The position numbers and the translations under genes are program-made. DNA of 64,000 bases from Gottfriedia luciferensis (GTDB lineage: Bacteria > Bacillota > Bacilli > Bacillales > Bacillaceae_G), in the NCBI RefSeq assembly GCF_001712755.1, contig NZ_MDKC01000001.1:62001-126000 (forward strand), read 5' to 3'. Positions 55,428 to 63,555 of this stretch are shown piece after piece. The notes beneath the pieces were generated by a model. That model was given only the letters and a program-made list of their open reading frames with translations. It searched no databases and was not told the DNA's origin. Each line of letters begins with the position of its first letter. Position 1 is the stretch's first letter.

Positions 55428-56237
55428 ATGAAATCTCAAATGTTTCCTCCAAATCATTCAGATAACAGCTTTGAATGGTTTAGAAAGCAAAATCAAATGA
55501 TTGATGAGAATTTTAATTTTCCAGAAATGAATCAAATATCTAATGAAAATCAGCGTTACTATGGAAATACAATTCAACCTTTTTCCCAAAACCCTACTAT
55601 GAATACACTACAACCACCAGTTCAATCACAACAAACTCAACATGCACTATCGACTCAACTAACACAACCAGTTCAACCAGCAACACAATCAACCCAATCA
55701 ATCCAACAATCACAGATGATTGAGCCATCTCCTTATGGGGGATCATCAATTCAAACAGGTAGTTATGATCAAAGTCAAATCCAGTATGCAGCACCACAAC
55801 ACTTTTCGATGCAGCATCCTTCTGTTTCATATAACCAAGGGTATCAATACGATCCTAATTATTACGGAATGGTGCAAAACCAATATCCATATATGCAAAC
55901 GTATCCTTCACAATTCGGTAATCAAACAAACTATTTAAGCAGCCCTCAAAATCACCAGTATTCAATGCAACCTCAACATGCTCAAATGTTACAACAAGGT
56001 CCATTTACAACTCCACCAATGTTTGCGCCTAGTACACCTTATCCAACTCAACCAAAAAAATTAAACCAACAAAATAATAATGGTCAATCTTTTCAGTTTT
56101 CATCAATATTAAATCAATTTAAAAATGGTTCAGGTTCATACGATGTCCCAAAAATGATGTCTACTGCGGGTCAAATGATGAATACGATGAATCAAGTAGG
56201 TGGACTATTTAAACAAATAGGGGTTTTATTCAAATAA
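55428..56237 (+). CDS. yppG: YppG-like Gln/Pro/Ser-rich protein, probable spore coat-associated
   Basis: This 269-residue protein is low-complexity for most of its length (Gln, Pro, Ser, Tyr, Asn rich, about residues 30-215). It ends in a conserved block 'SYDVPKMMSTAGQMMNTMNQ' followed by 'VGGLFKQIG', which is the YppG-type C-terminus. No signal peptide is seen. The composition suits a coat or surface structural protein, an inference. GGATGTGAG precedes the ATG. Confidence 0.75.
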   Translation: MKSQMFPPNHSDNSFEWFRKQNQMIDENFNFPEMNQISNENQRYYGNTIQPFSQNPTMNTLQPPVQSQQTQHALSTQLTQPVQPATQSTQSIQQSQMIEPSPYGGSSIQTGSYDQSQIQYAAPQHFSMQHPSVSYNQGYQYDPNYYGMVQNQYPYMQTYPSQFGNQTNYLSSPQNHQYSMQPQHAQMLQQGPFTTPPMFAPSTPYPTQPKKLNQQNNNGQSFQFSSILNQFKNGSGSYDVPKMMSTAGQMMNTMNQVGGLFKQIGVLFK

Positions 56238-56269
56238 AAAAGCCAGGATATCCTGGCTTTTTTACTTCT
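56238..56269. terminator. Bidirectional terminator between yppG and the GntR gene
   Basis: AAAAAAGCCAGGAT pairs with ATCCTGGCTTTTTT, giving runs on the two sides for convergent genes. Confidence 0.9.
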
Positions 56270-56275
56270 ATACTA

Positions 56276-57004
56276 TTAATCAGTTCTAGATAAAGAATGT
56301 ACAAGCTTGTAGCGGTCTGCTCTGTATACAGTCAATTCGTACTCTAAAACTTTGCCACTTCTTAAATATGTTGTACGATAAATTGCCAATACGGGACAAT
56401 TCGGCGGAATTTCTAATAATTGTGCTTCTTCTTCAGAAGGCATTCTAGCTTGAATCGATTGATCAGCATACTGAATAGGATCAGGAATATTGGCATTTAC
56501 ATAATCAAAGAATGATTTTTCCAAAACACTTTGATTTAGGTTTGGAGCTATATCGCATGACACGTGGATACTTTCAATCGACATAGGAATTGAGTCTGCT
56601 AAACGGACCCGCTTTATAAAATAAATAGGATCGTTTTCTTTTATCTTTAGTATATTGGATAACGCTTTATCGGAATTTAAAATATCAAATTGAACTAATC
56701 TACTACTCGGTTTTAAACCTCTCTCAATCATTTCTTCAGTGTAACTATTTAATCTACTAATTTTTTTTTCAACTTGTTGACGACTAACAAATGTACCTTT
56801 ACCTTTTTGTCTGTATACAATTCCTTCTTGAACTAAATTGTTTAATGCTTGACGAACGGTCATACGAGAAATTTGGAATTTCTCTGAAAACTCTCTTTCT
56901 GATGGAATCAATTCATCAGCAGGGTATTCACCTGAGGCGATTTTACATTTTATGTATTCTAATAATTGATGATAAATTGGTATTGGGGAATTTTTGTTAA
57001 TCAT
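56276..57004 (-). CDS. GntR/HutC-family regulator, NagR (YvoA)-like
   Basis: This 242-residue protein has an N-terminal winged helix (about 1-72, 'LIPSEREFSEKFQISRMTVRQALNNLV', then 'RQKGKGTFVS') and a UTRA ligand-binding domain (about 90-235, 'RVRLADSIPMSIESIHV' and 'RTTYLRSGKVLEYELTVYRADRYK'). It is close by eye to NagR of B. subtilis, which senses glucosamine 6-phosphate derivatives. Here no nagA or nagB is adjacent, so targets are elsewhere. AGGAGTAAAA precedes the ATG. Confidence 0.85.
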   Translation of the reverse strand: MINKNSPIPIYHQLLEYIKCKIASGEYPADELIPSEREFSEKFQISRMTVRQALNNLVQEGIVYRQKGKGTFVSRQQVEKKISRLNSYTEEMIERGLKPSSRLVQFDILNSDKALSNILKIKENDPIYFIKRVRLADSIPMSIESIHVSCDIAPNLNQSVLEKSFFDYVNANIPDPIQYADQSIQARMPSEEEAQLLEIPPNCPVLAIYRTTYLRSGKVLEYELTVYRADRYKLVHSLSRTD

Positions 57005-57224
57005 TTTTTACTCCTTGAATTGCATTAATTATCTATATTTAAAACGATTTCATAACTCATTTTAAAGGAATAAAGTGCTTTCGGCAATCATTGTGTATAC
57101 TCGCAAAAATCAGAATATTTAAACTTTTAATCATTATTAATTTTATTGTTGTGAAATATGTTCAAACCTAATAAAATAAAAAAGTTGACATTAAAGTATA
57201 TTTAGGATATTGGAGAGGATAATT

Positions 57225-57320
57225 TTGAACAAAATACTTTTTTTATTTTTTTTCACAATTACATTAACATTAATTATTTTTACGAGTTTTAAACAAGCTT
57301 TATATGTAATTTTATCATAA
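57225..57320 (+). CDS. Putative 31-residue single-span membrane peptide
   Basis: TTG 57225 follows GGAGAGG (57212-57218) and encodes 31 residues beginning 'MNKILFLFFFTITLTLIIFT', a single membrane helix with a short 'SFKQAL' tail. A TTGACA lies at 57184-57189 without a good -10. I recognise no family. The rest of the 57005-57673 gap shows nothing further. Confidence 0.35.
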   Translation: MNKILFLFFFTITLTLIIFTSFKQALYVILS

Positions 57321-57673
57321 GATTTCGACGAAAAAATTTTAACAATAATATTCCTATCACAATAACTAATCTAAAAGGGAATAAAATATCCTCTATGAGC
57401 AGCAATCAAATATTGAAATATTGATCTTAAATTGGTCTTAATAGTTGATTACCACTAAGCTTATGACTACCATGTAAAGTTAAATATTAGATTCCCTCTA
57501 TATAAATTTCTACATTTGAATATTATTTAAATAAATGATTTTAGCGAGATAAATTTATACTTACAATCTATATTTGTTACTAATTATTTGAAAAAATGCA
57601 GAGTATTTAATAAAATAAAATTTAATTTGTGGAAGAACTTTAAGTTCTTCCTAATTTATTATTGTGAGGTAAT

Positions 57674-58240
57674 ATGAAGATACTACTTATATCTGGTTAT
57701 AAATCATTTGAATTAGGAATTTTTTCGAATAAACATGATGCAGTTAAGTACATAAAAAAAGCAATTAAAAATAAAATACTTTTATTTATAGATGAACTAG
57801 AATGGATTATTATTTCAGGGCAAATGGGTACTGAATTATGGGCCGCAGAGGTAGTATTCGAACTTCAACTTGATTATCCCGAATTAAAGTTGGGTATTTT
57901 TACCCCCTACGAAGAACAAGAGAAAAATTGGAATGAATCAAATAAAGAATATTATAATGAAATCTTAATTGGGGCGGATCACGTCGACTCAATTTCAAGA
58001 AAACCATACGAATCTCCAATACAGCTAAAAGCTAAAAATGAATTTTTAGTAAGTAAAAGTGACGGATGTATTTTATTTTACGATAATGAAAAAGAAGGTA
58101 GTCCTAGATATTTATATGATTTAGCATACAAGAAGAATGAACTATTTAATTATTCTGTAGAAATCATCACATTTGATGATTTACAAGTGATTGCAGATGA
58201 GTCATTTGAGAATGATGATAATAAATATAGGGAATTATAG
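57674..58240 (+). CDS. ypsA: YpsA-like protein (SLOG superfamily, DUF1273)
   Basis: This 188-residue protein begins 'MKILLISGYKSFELGIFSNK' and contains 'WIIISGQMGTELWAAEVVFEL' (about 48-68), matching the nucleotide- or sugar-binding SLOG-type fold of YpsA. YpsA has been linked to cell division in B. subtilis and Staphylococcus. TGAGGTAAT precedes the ATG. It lies beside gpsB, as in B. subtilis. Confidence 0.9.
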   Translation: MKILLISGYKSFELGIFSNKHDAVKYIKKAIKNKILLFIDELEWIIISGQMGTELWAAEVVFELQLDYPELKLGIFTPYEEQEKNWNESNKEYYNEILIGADHVDSISRKPYESPIQLKAKNEFLVSKSDGCILFYDNEKEGSPRYLYDLAYKKNELFNYSVEIITFDDLQVIADESFENDDNKYREL

Positions 58241-58316
58241 AATAGATAATTGACAATTTATGAAGAGTTTGAAAAAATAGAAGGTAAATATTTCTAAATG
58301 TTTTGGGGTGACACAC

Positions 58317-58622
58317 ATGGAATCAACAAAAATAAAACTAAGTATAAAAGATATCCTAAATAAAGAATTTAAAGTTTCAATGCGAGGATATAATCAAGAG
58401 GAAGTGGATCAATACTTAGACAGTATCATTAAAGACTATGAATCGTTTCAAAATCAAATCGTAGCCCTACAACAAGAAAATGCAAAGTATAAAAAATTGT
58501 TGGAGGATCAAAAGAACACAGCTACACCTCCACCTTCACCATTTAATAATACGAATACGGATGTTCTAAAAAGATTATCAAATTTAGAGAAGCATGTTTT
58601 TGGTAGTAAACTATTCGAATAA
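58317..58622 (+). CDS. gpsB: Cell division regulator GpsB
   Basis: This DivIVA-like protein directs PBP1 between division and elongation sites. The 101-residue protein has the membrane-targeting N-terminus '[29 protein letters not shown]' and a coiled coil (about 35-68). A Pro/Thr linker then leads to the C-terminal trimerisation motif '[20 protein letters not shown]'. ATG 58317 is preferred over GTG 58308 because GGGGTGA overlaps the latter. Its partner PonA is encoded in this window. Confidence 0.95.
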   Translation: MESTKIKLSIKDILNKEFKVSMRGYNQEEVDQYLDSIIKDYESFQNQIVALQQENAKYKKLLEDQKNTATPPPSPFNNTNTDVLKRLSNLEKHVFGSKLFE

Positions 58623-58652
58623 TTTTAACTTAATTTATATTTTAAGAAAGCA

Positions 58653-58681
58653 TTGCAAACTTAAGTATAATTTACTATACT
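58653..58681 (+). promoter_or_regulatory. Predicted promoter of rnpB
   Basis: TTGCAA (58653-58658) and TATACT (58676-58681) are 17 bases apart, placing the start near 58688, just ahead of the RNase P RNA. Confidence 0.7.
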
Positions 58682-58689
58682 AATAAATG

Positions 58690-59100
58690 TTCGTTTCAAT
58701 ATGTTCGGGTAATCGCTGCAACGCTTGACGTTGTTGAGGAAAGTCCATGCTCGCACAGTCCTGCGATGGCTGTAGTGTTCGTGCCTATCGAAGTCATAAG
58801 ATAGGGTAGCTGTGTAAACAGCTAACGGCAGGGAACGGACCTAAGTCCTTTACGGATATGGTTCTACTACCTTTAAAGTGCCACAGTGACGTAGTCCTCG
58901 AAGAAATGAGAGGAGTGGAACGCGGTAAACCCCACGAGTGAGAAACCCAAATTATGGTAGGGGAATCCTTTCAAAGGAATTGAACAGAGAAAGGGACAGA
59001 TTATTCTGTAGATAGATGATTACCACCTAGTAGTACGAGGCGAGAGCCGCTTGTAGTACGAATGGTACAGAACATGGCTTACAGAACATATGAAATGATG
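58690..59100 (+). ncRNA. rnpB: RNase P RNA, B type
   Basis: This is the catalytic RNA that matures tRNA 5' ends. Conserved blocks appear in order: 'GAGGAAAGTCCATGCTCGCA' near the 5' end, 'AAGTGCCACAGTGACG', 'GTGGAACGCGGTAAACCCC', 'GAGTGAGAAACCCAAAT', 'GTAGATAGATGATTACC' and 'ACATGGCTTACAGAAC'. The overall organisation is that of the Bacillus B-type RNA. Ends are estimated to within about ten bases. It lies between gpsB and ypsC, as in B. subtilis. Confidence 0.97.
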
Positions 59101-59107
59101 AAACTGT

Positions 59108-59142
59108 TTAAAAACTCTTCATTCTATGGAGAGTTTTTTGTA
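59108..59142 (+). terminator. Intrinsic terminator after rnpB
   Basis: AAAACTCTTCAT pairs with ATGGAGAGTTTT (with G-U pair) and is followed by T residues. Confidence 0.85.
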
Positions 59143-59237
59143 ATTTCGACGTAAATTGTTCATAATGAAAATAGGAATTAAAATGAAAATATGAAAAGAA
59201 AAGTTCATTCTTAGTTTGAATGAGATAGGTGGTTAAA

Positions 59238-60383
59238 TTGGCGAAATATACATTAATTGCTACTGCTGCAATGGGGATCGAAGCACTGGTCGCTAGAGAA
59301 ATAAAAAGCCTAGGGTTTGAAGATGTAGTAGTTGAAAATGGTCGAGTATTATTTAAAGCGGACGAAGCTGGAATTGTGAAAGCGAATTTGTGGCTTAGAA
59401 CAGCTGACCGAGTGAAACTACGTGTTGGTGAATTTAAGGCAACCTCATTTGATGAATTATTTGAAAAAACAAAAGCCTTACCTTGGCATATGTTTATACC
59501 AAGAAACGGTCAATTTCCTGTGTTAGGAAAATCGCATAAATCAAAATTATTTTCAGTATCAGATTGCCAAGCAATCGTCAAAAAAGCAATTGTTGATAAA
59601 TTAAAAACAATCCAAAATATTCAAGGTATGTTAATTGAAGATGGTCCATTATTTCGAGTGGAAGTCTCTATTTTAAAAGATATCGTAACATTAACGATTG
59701 ACACTACTGGTCGTGAAGGATTACATAAAAGAGGATATCGTGTAGATCAAGGTGAAGCACCATTAAAAGAAACACTTGCGGCTTCATTAGTATTACTAAC
59801 AAATTGGAATGCTGATTTACCTTTTGTTGATCCATTTTGTGGATCTGGTACTATTCCGATTGAGGCTGCATTAATTGGCCATAATATCGCTCCAGGATCG
59901 TTTAGAAGCTTTGCGTCTGAAGATTGGCATTGGATCGGGAAAAAAAGATGGAATGAAGCTAGACAGGAAGCAGAAGACTTAGCAAATTATGATCAAAAAC
60001 TTGAAATAATCGGATCAGATATTGATCATCGAATGATTAATGTTTCAAAAGCGAATGCTGATGAAGTTGGATTATCAGATTCAATTGCTTTTAAACAAAT
60101 GCAAGTAAAAGACTTTACTACTAAATCTGAGTATGGATATGTTGTCACTAATCCACCATATGGTGAGCGATTAAACGATCGACCTTACGTTGAAAAGTTA
60201 TATTCAGATATGGGAAATGTTTTTACAAAATTAGATACATGGTCAGTGTATGTACTTACTAGTCATGAGGGATTTGAACAATTTTACGGTAAACCAGCAA
60301 CAAAAAAACGTAAATTATTTAATGGTTTCATTAAAACTGACTATTATCAATACTTTGGAAAAAGACCGAGACGTGAAGACTAG
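59238..60383 (+). CDS. ypsC: THUMP-domain 23S rRNA methyltransferase YpsC (RlmL-like)
   Basis: This SAM-dependent methyltransferase is predicted to modify a guanine N2 in 23S rRNA. From TTG 59238 (AGGTGG at 59227-59232) it has 381 residues: an N-terminal ferredoxin-like/THUMP part (about 1-155), then a Rossmann methyltransferase domain with 'DPFCGSGTIPIEAA' (about 195-208) and 'VVTNPPYGERL' (about 303-313). The B. subtilis homologue lies at the same place after rnpB. Confidence 0.92.
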   Translation: MAKYTLIATAAMGIEALVAREIKSLGFEDVVVENGRVLFKADEAGIVKANLWLRTADRVKLRVGEFKATSFDELFEKTKALPWHMFIPRNGQFPVLGKSHKSKLFSVSDCQAIVKKAIVDKLKTIQNIQGMLIEDGPLFRVEVSILKDIVTLTIDTTGREGLHKRGYRVDQGEAPLKETLAASLVLLTNWNADLPFVDPFCGSGTIPIEAALIGHNIAPGSFRSFASEDWHWIGKKRWNEARQEAEDLANYDQKLEIIGSDIDHRMINVSKANADEVGLSDSIAFKQMQVKDFTTKSEYGYVVTNPPYGERLNDRPYVEKLYSDMGNVFTKLDTWSVYVLTSHEGFEQFYGKPATKKRKLFNGFIKTDYYQYFGKRPRRED

Positions 60384-60480
60384 AGCCACAAGGGTTTAGA
60401 GGTTAATTTAATATTGCGTGTTGTTAATTACCGTATAATATAGATTATTGTCTATATGGGTATTATCAATATTTGTTACT

Positions 60481-60530
60481 AGAGCTACATTTTTTCTCTT
60501 AAATAAAAGAGGAAGGATGTGGCTTTTTTG
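60481..60530 (+). terminator. Hairpin terminator overlapping the integrase start
   Basis: AGCTACAT (60483-60490) pairs with ATGTGGCT (60517-60524), with TTCTCTT/AAGAGGAA inside the stem and six T from 60524. It is positioned as the ypsC terminator, but its 3' arm contains the ribosome site and start region of the next gene. Confidence 0.75.
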
Positions 60531-61445
60531 CTTATCAGAGAAGCGATTAAACTTTTCATTGAAGATCGAGAATTTAAAAATTTATCTCCTTTTACAATTA
60601 AGACGTACAGAATTACATTAAATATTTTTTGTGATTATTGTGTATCGAAGGGGATAGTGGAGATAGATAATTTAAGTCCACAAACAACTAAAAGTTTTTT
60701 AATGTACTGTAAGAATGAATTACACAACTTACCGACATCGATAAACCAAAAACTACGAACACTAAAAGCATTTATTAAATTTTTAGCTGAAGAAGAGTAT
60801 TTAGAGGATGATAAACCAATTAAAAAAATAAAAAAAATAAAAGAACTAGTCCAAATTGAAGTTTTGACGGATGAGCAAATTAATATGATCTTGAAACATT
60901 TGAAGAAATTTAATTATCATGTTAACTCTTTTGTTACATTCAGGAATCGCAAAATGTTTATCTTTCTACTATCTACTGGGGTACGTAGAGGTGAGGTAGT
61001 TAACATTAAGTGGAGTGACGTTGACTTCGAGAACCAGATTATTCGTATTTACGGTAAAAAGCGGAGGGTTTCGAGTATTCCATTTACACTGAAATTAAAA
61101 AGAGAGCTCTTAGAATATAGAGTTTTTCTTGAAGAATTTTTAAAAGAAGATCCAGTGTATTTGTTTCCTTCAGGTAAGAACACTCAGCTAACAGACGAGG
61201 CTGTAAGTAGCTTTTTCAAGACACTGAAGAAGGAAATGAACTTTGAAGGGGTAAGGTTATCCGCACACACAATTCGCCACACATTCGCCCACAGATGCCT
61301 TGTAGGGGGTATGGATGTAATGACTCTTAAATCATTGCTTAACCACGAAAATATTTCTGTAACAGAAAAGTATGTGGCATTATGGGGAACTGCTTTAAAG
61401 GAGCAGAATGATCGTTTTAATCCTTTAAATAATATTGATATTTAA
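60519..61445 (+). CDS. Tyrosine recombinase / phage-type integrase
   Basis: This 308-residue XerC-like recombinase has an N-terminal SAM-like DNA-binding domain (about 8-95, 'LSPFTIKTYRITLNIF') and a catalytic domain. The active-site residues are all present: Arg in 'STGVRRGEV', Lys in 'YGKKRRV', His-x-x-Arg in 'SAHTIRHTFAHR', His in 'LLNHENISVT' and Tyr in 'EKYVAL'. The start is uncertain: GTG 60519 is too close to GGAAGG, and TTG 60528 is better spaced, yet both lie in the terminator hairpin. It probably belongs to an integrated element that begins here. Confidence 0.9.
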   Translation: MAFLLIREAIKLFIEDREFKNLSPFTIKTYRITLNIFCDYCVSKGIVEIDNLSPQTTKSFLMYCKNELHNLPTSINQKLRTLKAFIKFLAEEEYLEDDKPIKKIKKIKELVQIEVLTDEQINMILKHLKKFNYHVNSFVTFRNRKMFIFLLSTGVRRGEVVNIKWSDVDFENQIIRIYGKKRRVSSIPFTLKLKRELLEYRVFLEEFLKEDPVYLFPSGKNTQLTDEAVSSFFKTLKKEMNFEGVRLSAHTIRHTFAHRCLVGGMDVMTLKSLLNHENISVTEKYVALWGTALKEQNDRFNPLNNIDI

Positions 61446-61473
61446 TAGGACAAGCTCTACAACGATTTAAACA

Positions 61474-61560
61474 CAAAAAAAACACCTACTGCAAATAGGT
61501 GTCCAACGAAGATTTATCTGATCCAACCCACTAAAATTGAATAGAAAAAATCCTTCTTGT
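61474..61560 (-). ncRNA. Predicted small RNA with its own promoter and terminator
   Basis: On the minus strand TTGACC (61596-61591) and TATAAT (61572-61567), 18 bases apart, form a good promoter. Transcription from about 61560 would end at a hairpin ACACCTA/TAGGTGT (about 61502-61482) followed by eight T. The product would be about 87 nucleotides. It holds no ribosome site with an ORF. It is convergent to the integrase. Confidence 0.55.
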
Positions 61561-61933
61561 ACGTCTATTATACCATTTTTCAAAAATTATGGTCAATAGG
61601 CTTAGTTTCTTATTGTCTTTTATAGAAACTGGAAGGTAGTGGATAGCAAAGCACACACTATAATCGCCATATCCTGAGCTGAGGGGCTGCATTAAGTCAG
61701 CGTTGACACTATCCAATCGTTTCCTTGTTTACGGTGTGTCAAGTCTATGGTGAGGGCTACCATTAAAGGTCTGGAGGATATCTAGCATACTACGGTATGG
61801 GTAAAACTGAAAATTGAAAGATATAAGGTTATTAAATTAATTTGTTATTGTTACAAATTCCCTTTTATTCAAGCATGTAGGGTAGATATTACATGTTAAA
61901 AGTCAGCTAAAGCGAAAGCTAGTATTCAAACAA

Positions 61934-62031
61934 GGGCAACGGATTCCATAGTAAAACGACCGTTTCAGAATGCTTACTTACTTTATTTTTTACTTTAAGA
62001 ATAAGGTAAGTATTCTTGCTAGCCGTTGTCC
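61934..62031 (+). repeat. Large imperfect inverted repeat upstream of a small ORF
   Basis: The outer arms GGGCAACGG (61934-61942) and CCGTTGTCC (62023-62031), and the inner arms AGAATGCTTAC (61967-61977) and GTAAGTATTCT (62006-62016), pair with one G-U each. A small AAACG/CGTTT hairpin lies between the left arms. The wider 61600-62100 stretch has no gene I trust; another inverted pair, TTGACAC/GTGTCAA, is at about 61703-61742. Confidence 0.6.
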
Positions 62032-62103
62032 ATGCGTCACTCCCATTTCAGTTTATGGAAGATCGTTAGTCAAGTGAAAATTTTAATTTTGAGGTGGAAA
62101 ATC

Positions 62104-62337
62104 ATGAAAAAAGAAAAAGAAAATGAAGTTAAATATGGAGAATTAATATACGGTGACTTTGGTTATGAGGAGTTTGTGAGTCAAAAAGTAAAGGTTATTG
62201 GTAAAATTTATGGTAAGAATTATGAAGTTATTATCACTGAAGAAAACGATCCGAGGAAATTTGTTTGGACAGAGGATCGGTATCGTTCACTTGCGAAAAT
62301 ATTAATCAAAGATGCTATGGAGTCAGCTGAGAAGTAA
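62104..62337 (+). CDS. Hypothetical small protein in the accessory region
   Basis: GAGGTGG at 62091-62097 sets ATG 62104 and a 77-residue product beginning 'MKKEKENEVKYGELIYGDFG'. It is charged and soluble, possibly an alpha/beta fold ('VKVIGKIYGKNYEVIITEEN', then a C-terminal helix). I recognise no family. It lies directly downstream of the large inverted repeat, between the integrase and the GIY-YIG gene. Confidence 0.6.
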   Translation: MKKEKENEVKYGELIYGDFGYEEFVSQKVKVIGKIYGKNYEVIITEENDPRKFVWTEDRYRSLAKILIKDAMESAEK

Positions 62338-62356
62338 ATAAAAGAAGAATAAAAAA

Positions 62357-62417
62357 ATAGATGAGCCATTCATTCTGCCGAGGATTACGTAGAAGGAGGC
62401 AGAGCTGGCTCATCTAT
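62357..62417. repeat. Long hairpin (12 bp perfect stem plus inner stem)
   Basis: ATAGATGAGCCA (62357-62368) pairs exactly with TGGCTCATCTAT (62406-62417), and TCTGCC pairs with GGCAGA inside. No T run follows on the plus strand; an A run precedes it, so it may terminate minus-strand transcripts. Confidence 0.7.
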
Positions 62418-62517
62418 ATTAGTTTGTGTGATTTACAAATAATTATTCTGAAAGTAAACACTCCCGCCAGTTAGACAGGAATAGAGTGTACATCATATTC
62501 TACTTGGAAATTCTACC

Positions 62518-63138
62518 CTAAAGTGACATATCTCTTGTTTTTCTATTAGCTATAGCTTCCCATAAACCATCTAATGCTCCACCTTTAGTTCTATTTAAGC
62601 TATACTTGTTGTCAAATTGAATAATGAATTCATTTTCAAGGATCAAAGTTTTTTCTGTTTGATACACAAATATTCTTGTAGTATCTAAAGCCCTAAAGCT
62701 ATCTATAGACAAAATGGAATTTTCTTTATTTCCATTTATCATTCGATCAAAATAAAATTGCTTACTCCAATGCTGCATAATTCGTTTTTTAATATCACCT
62801 GTTCCGATATATACTTGAGAATATTCATCCAGTACCATAATATAATATCCAGATTGACCAGCTATAGAATTAAGGTCAGTAATTTCCTTAAAGTCATTAT
62901 TTTTATTGAGAAAACTCGTGAGTTCTTCATTAAAATCCTCTTTGGATAATGATTTAAAATATCTCATATTTACTTCATAATTATATAAACAATCTTCTAA
63001 ATGATCTTTTATCATTGAATCAGTAAAAATATTTTTTACCCTTGAACTTTTAAAATTTATTTTTTCTATGTAATTATCTTTCGTTAGGTTTAAGCCACCT
63101 GACTTTGCTTGTAGATTTACTTCAAAGTGTTTAACCAT
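62518..63138 (-). CDS. GIY-YIG nuclease-like protein
   Basis: From ATG 63138 (AGGAGG twelve bases upstream on the minus strand) the product is 206 residues. The second half has the GIY-YIG pattern: 'GYYIMVLDEYSQVYIGTG' (the two short motifs), Arg-His in 'DIKKRIMQHW', and the catalytic Glu and Asn in 'LENEFIIQF' and 'KYSLNRTKGG'. The first half is helical with no known domain. It may be a homing, restriction or element-encoded nuclease; substrate unknown. An upstream in-frame ATG at 63177 lacks a ribosome site. Confidence 0.7.
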   Translation of the reverse strand: MVKHFEVNLQAKSGGLNLTKDNYIEKINFKSSRVKNIFTDSMIKDHLEDCLYNYEVNMRYFKSLSKEDFNEELTSFLNKNNDFKEITDLNSIAGQSGYYIMVLDEYSQVYIGTGDIKKRIMQHWSKQFYFDRMINGNKENSILSIDSFRALDTTRIFVYQTEKTLILENEFIIQFDNKYSLNRTKGGALDGLWEAIANRKTRDMSL

Positions 63139-63262
63139 GTTGGTTCTATTCCTCCTCATAACATTCCATTCTGACATAATTTTAGCATAAGTACATAGAA
63201 AACCTTTATATTAATCTTAGGGTTAAAATGAAATTACTACTTTTTATGTAATAATTAAGAAT

Positions 63263-63292
63263 TAAAAAAAACTACTTCTTATTTGAAGTAGT
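63263..63292 (-). terminator. Terminator overlapping the stop of the 46-residue ORF
   Basis: On the minus strand ACTACTTC pairs with GAAGTAGT and is followed by eight T. The stop codon lies in the second arm. Confidence 0.8.
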
Positions 63293-63412
63293 CGATAAAT
63301 TTTTTAAAGCTTTAAACACAATATCTAAATTAGGTTCGTTGAGATATGTGACTTTGATGTTTGGAGTTTTTTTATTGTTAGTTTCTTTCTTATTCTTTTT
63401 ATCATTATTCAT
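63272..63412 (-). CDS. Small lysine-rich hypothetical protein (46 aa)
   Basis: The ATG at 63412 on the minus strand follows AGGTGAT and encodes 46 residues starting 'MNNDKKNKKETNNKKTPNIK' and continuing 'VTYLNEPNLDIVFKALKNL'. The own terminator overlapping the stop supports a real gene. The type is common in mobile elements. No function can be given. Confidence 0.6.
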   Translation of the reverse strand: MNNDKKNKKETNNKKTPNIKVTYLNEPNLDIVFKALKNLSTTSNKK

Positions 63413-63555
63413 AATTATCACCTACAATTCAATATACCTGTTTTGATATACTCTTACATTGAGTATATTCAAATAAAATAAACGCAAATCGACAAAAAAG
63501 GCCGATCTTGTTGTAAATCATACGATAGTAACTTCTAAACTGTTTACTTACTGTT

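Noticed and set aside
61531-61716. 61-codon minus-strand frame
   Set aside because: It overlaps the predicted small-RNA promoter, has no ribosome site and resembles no protein I know.
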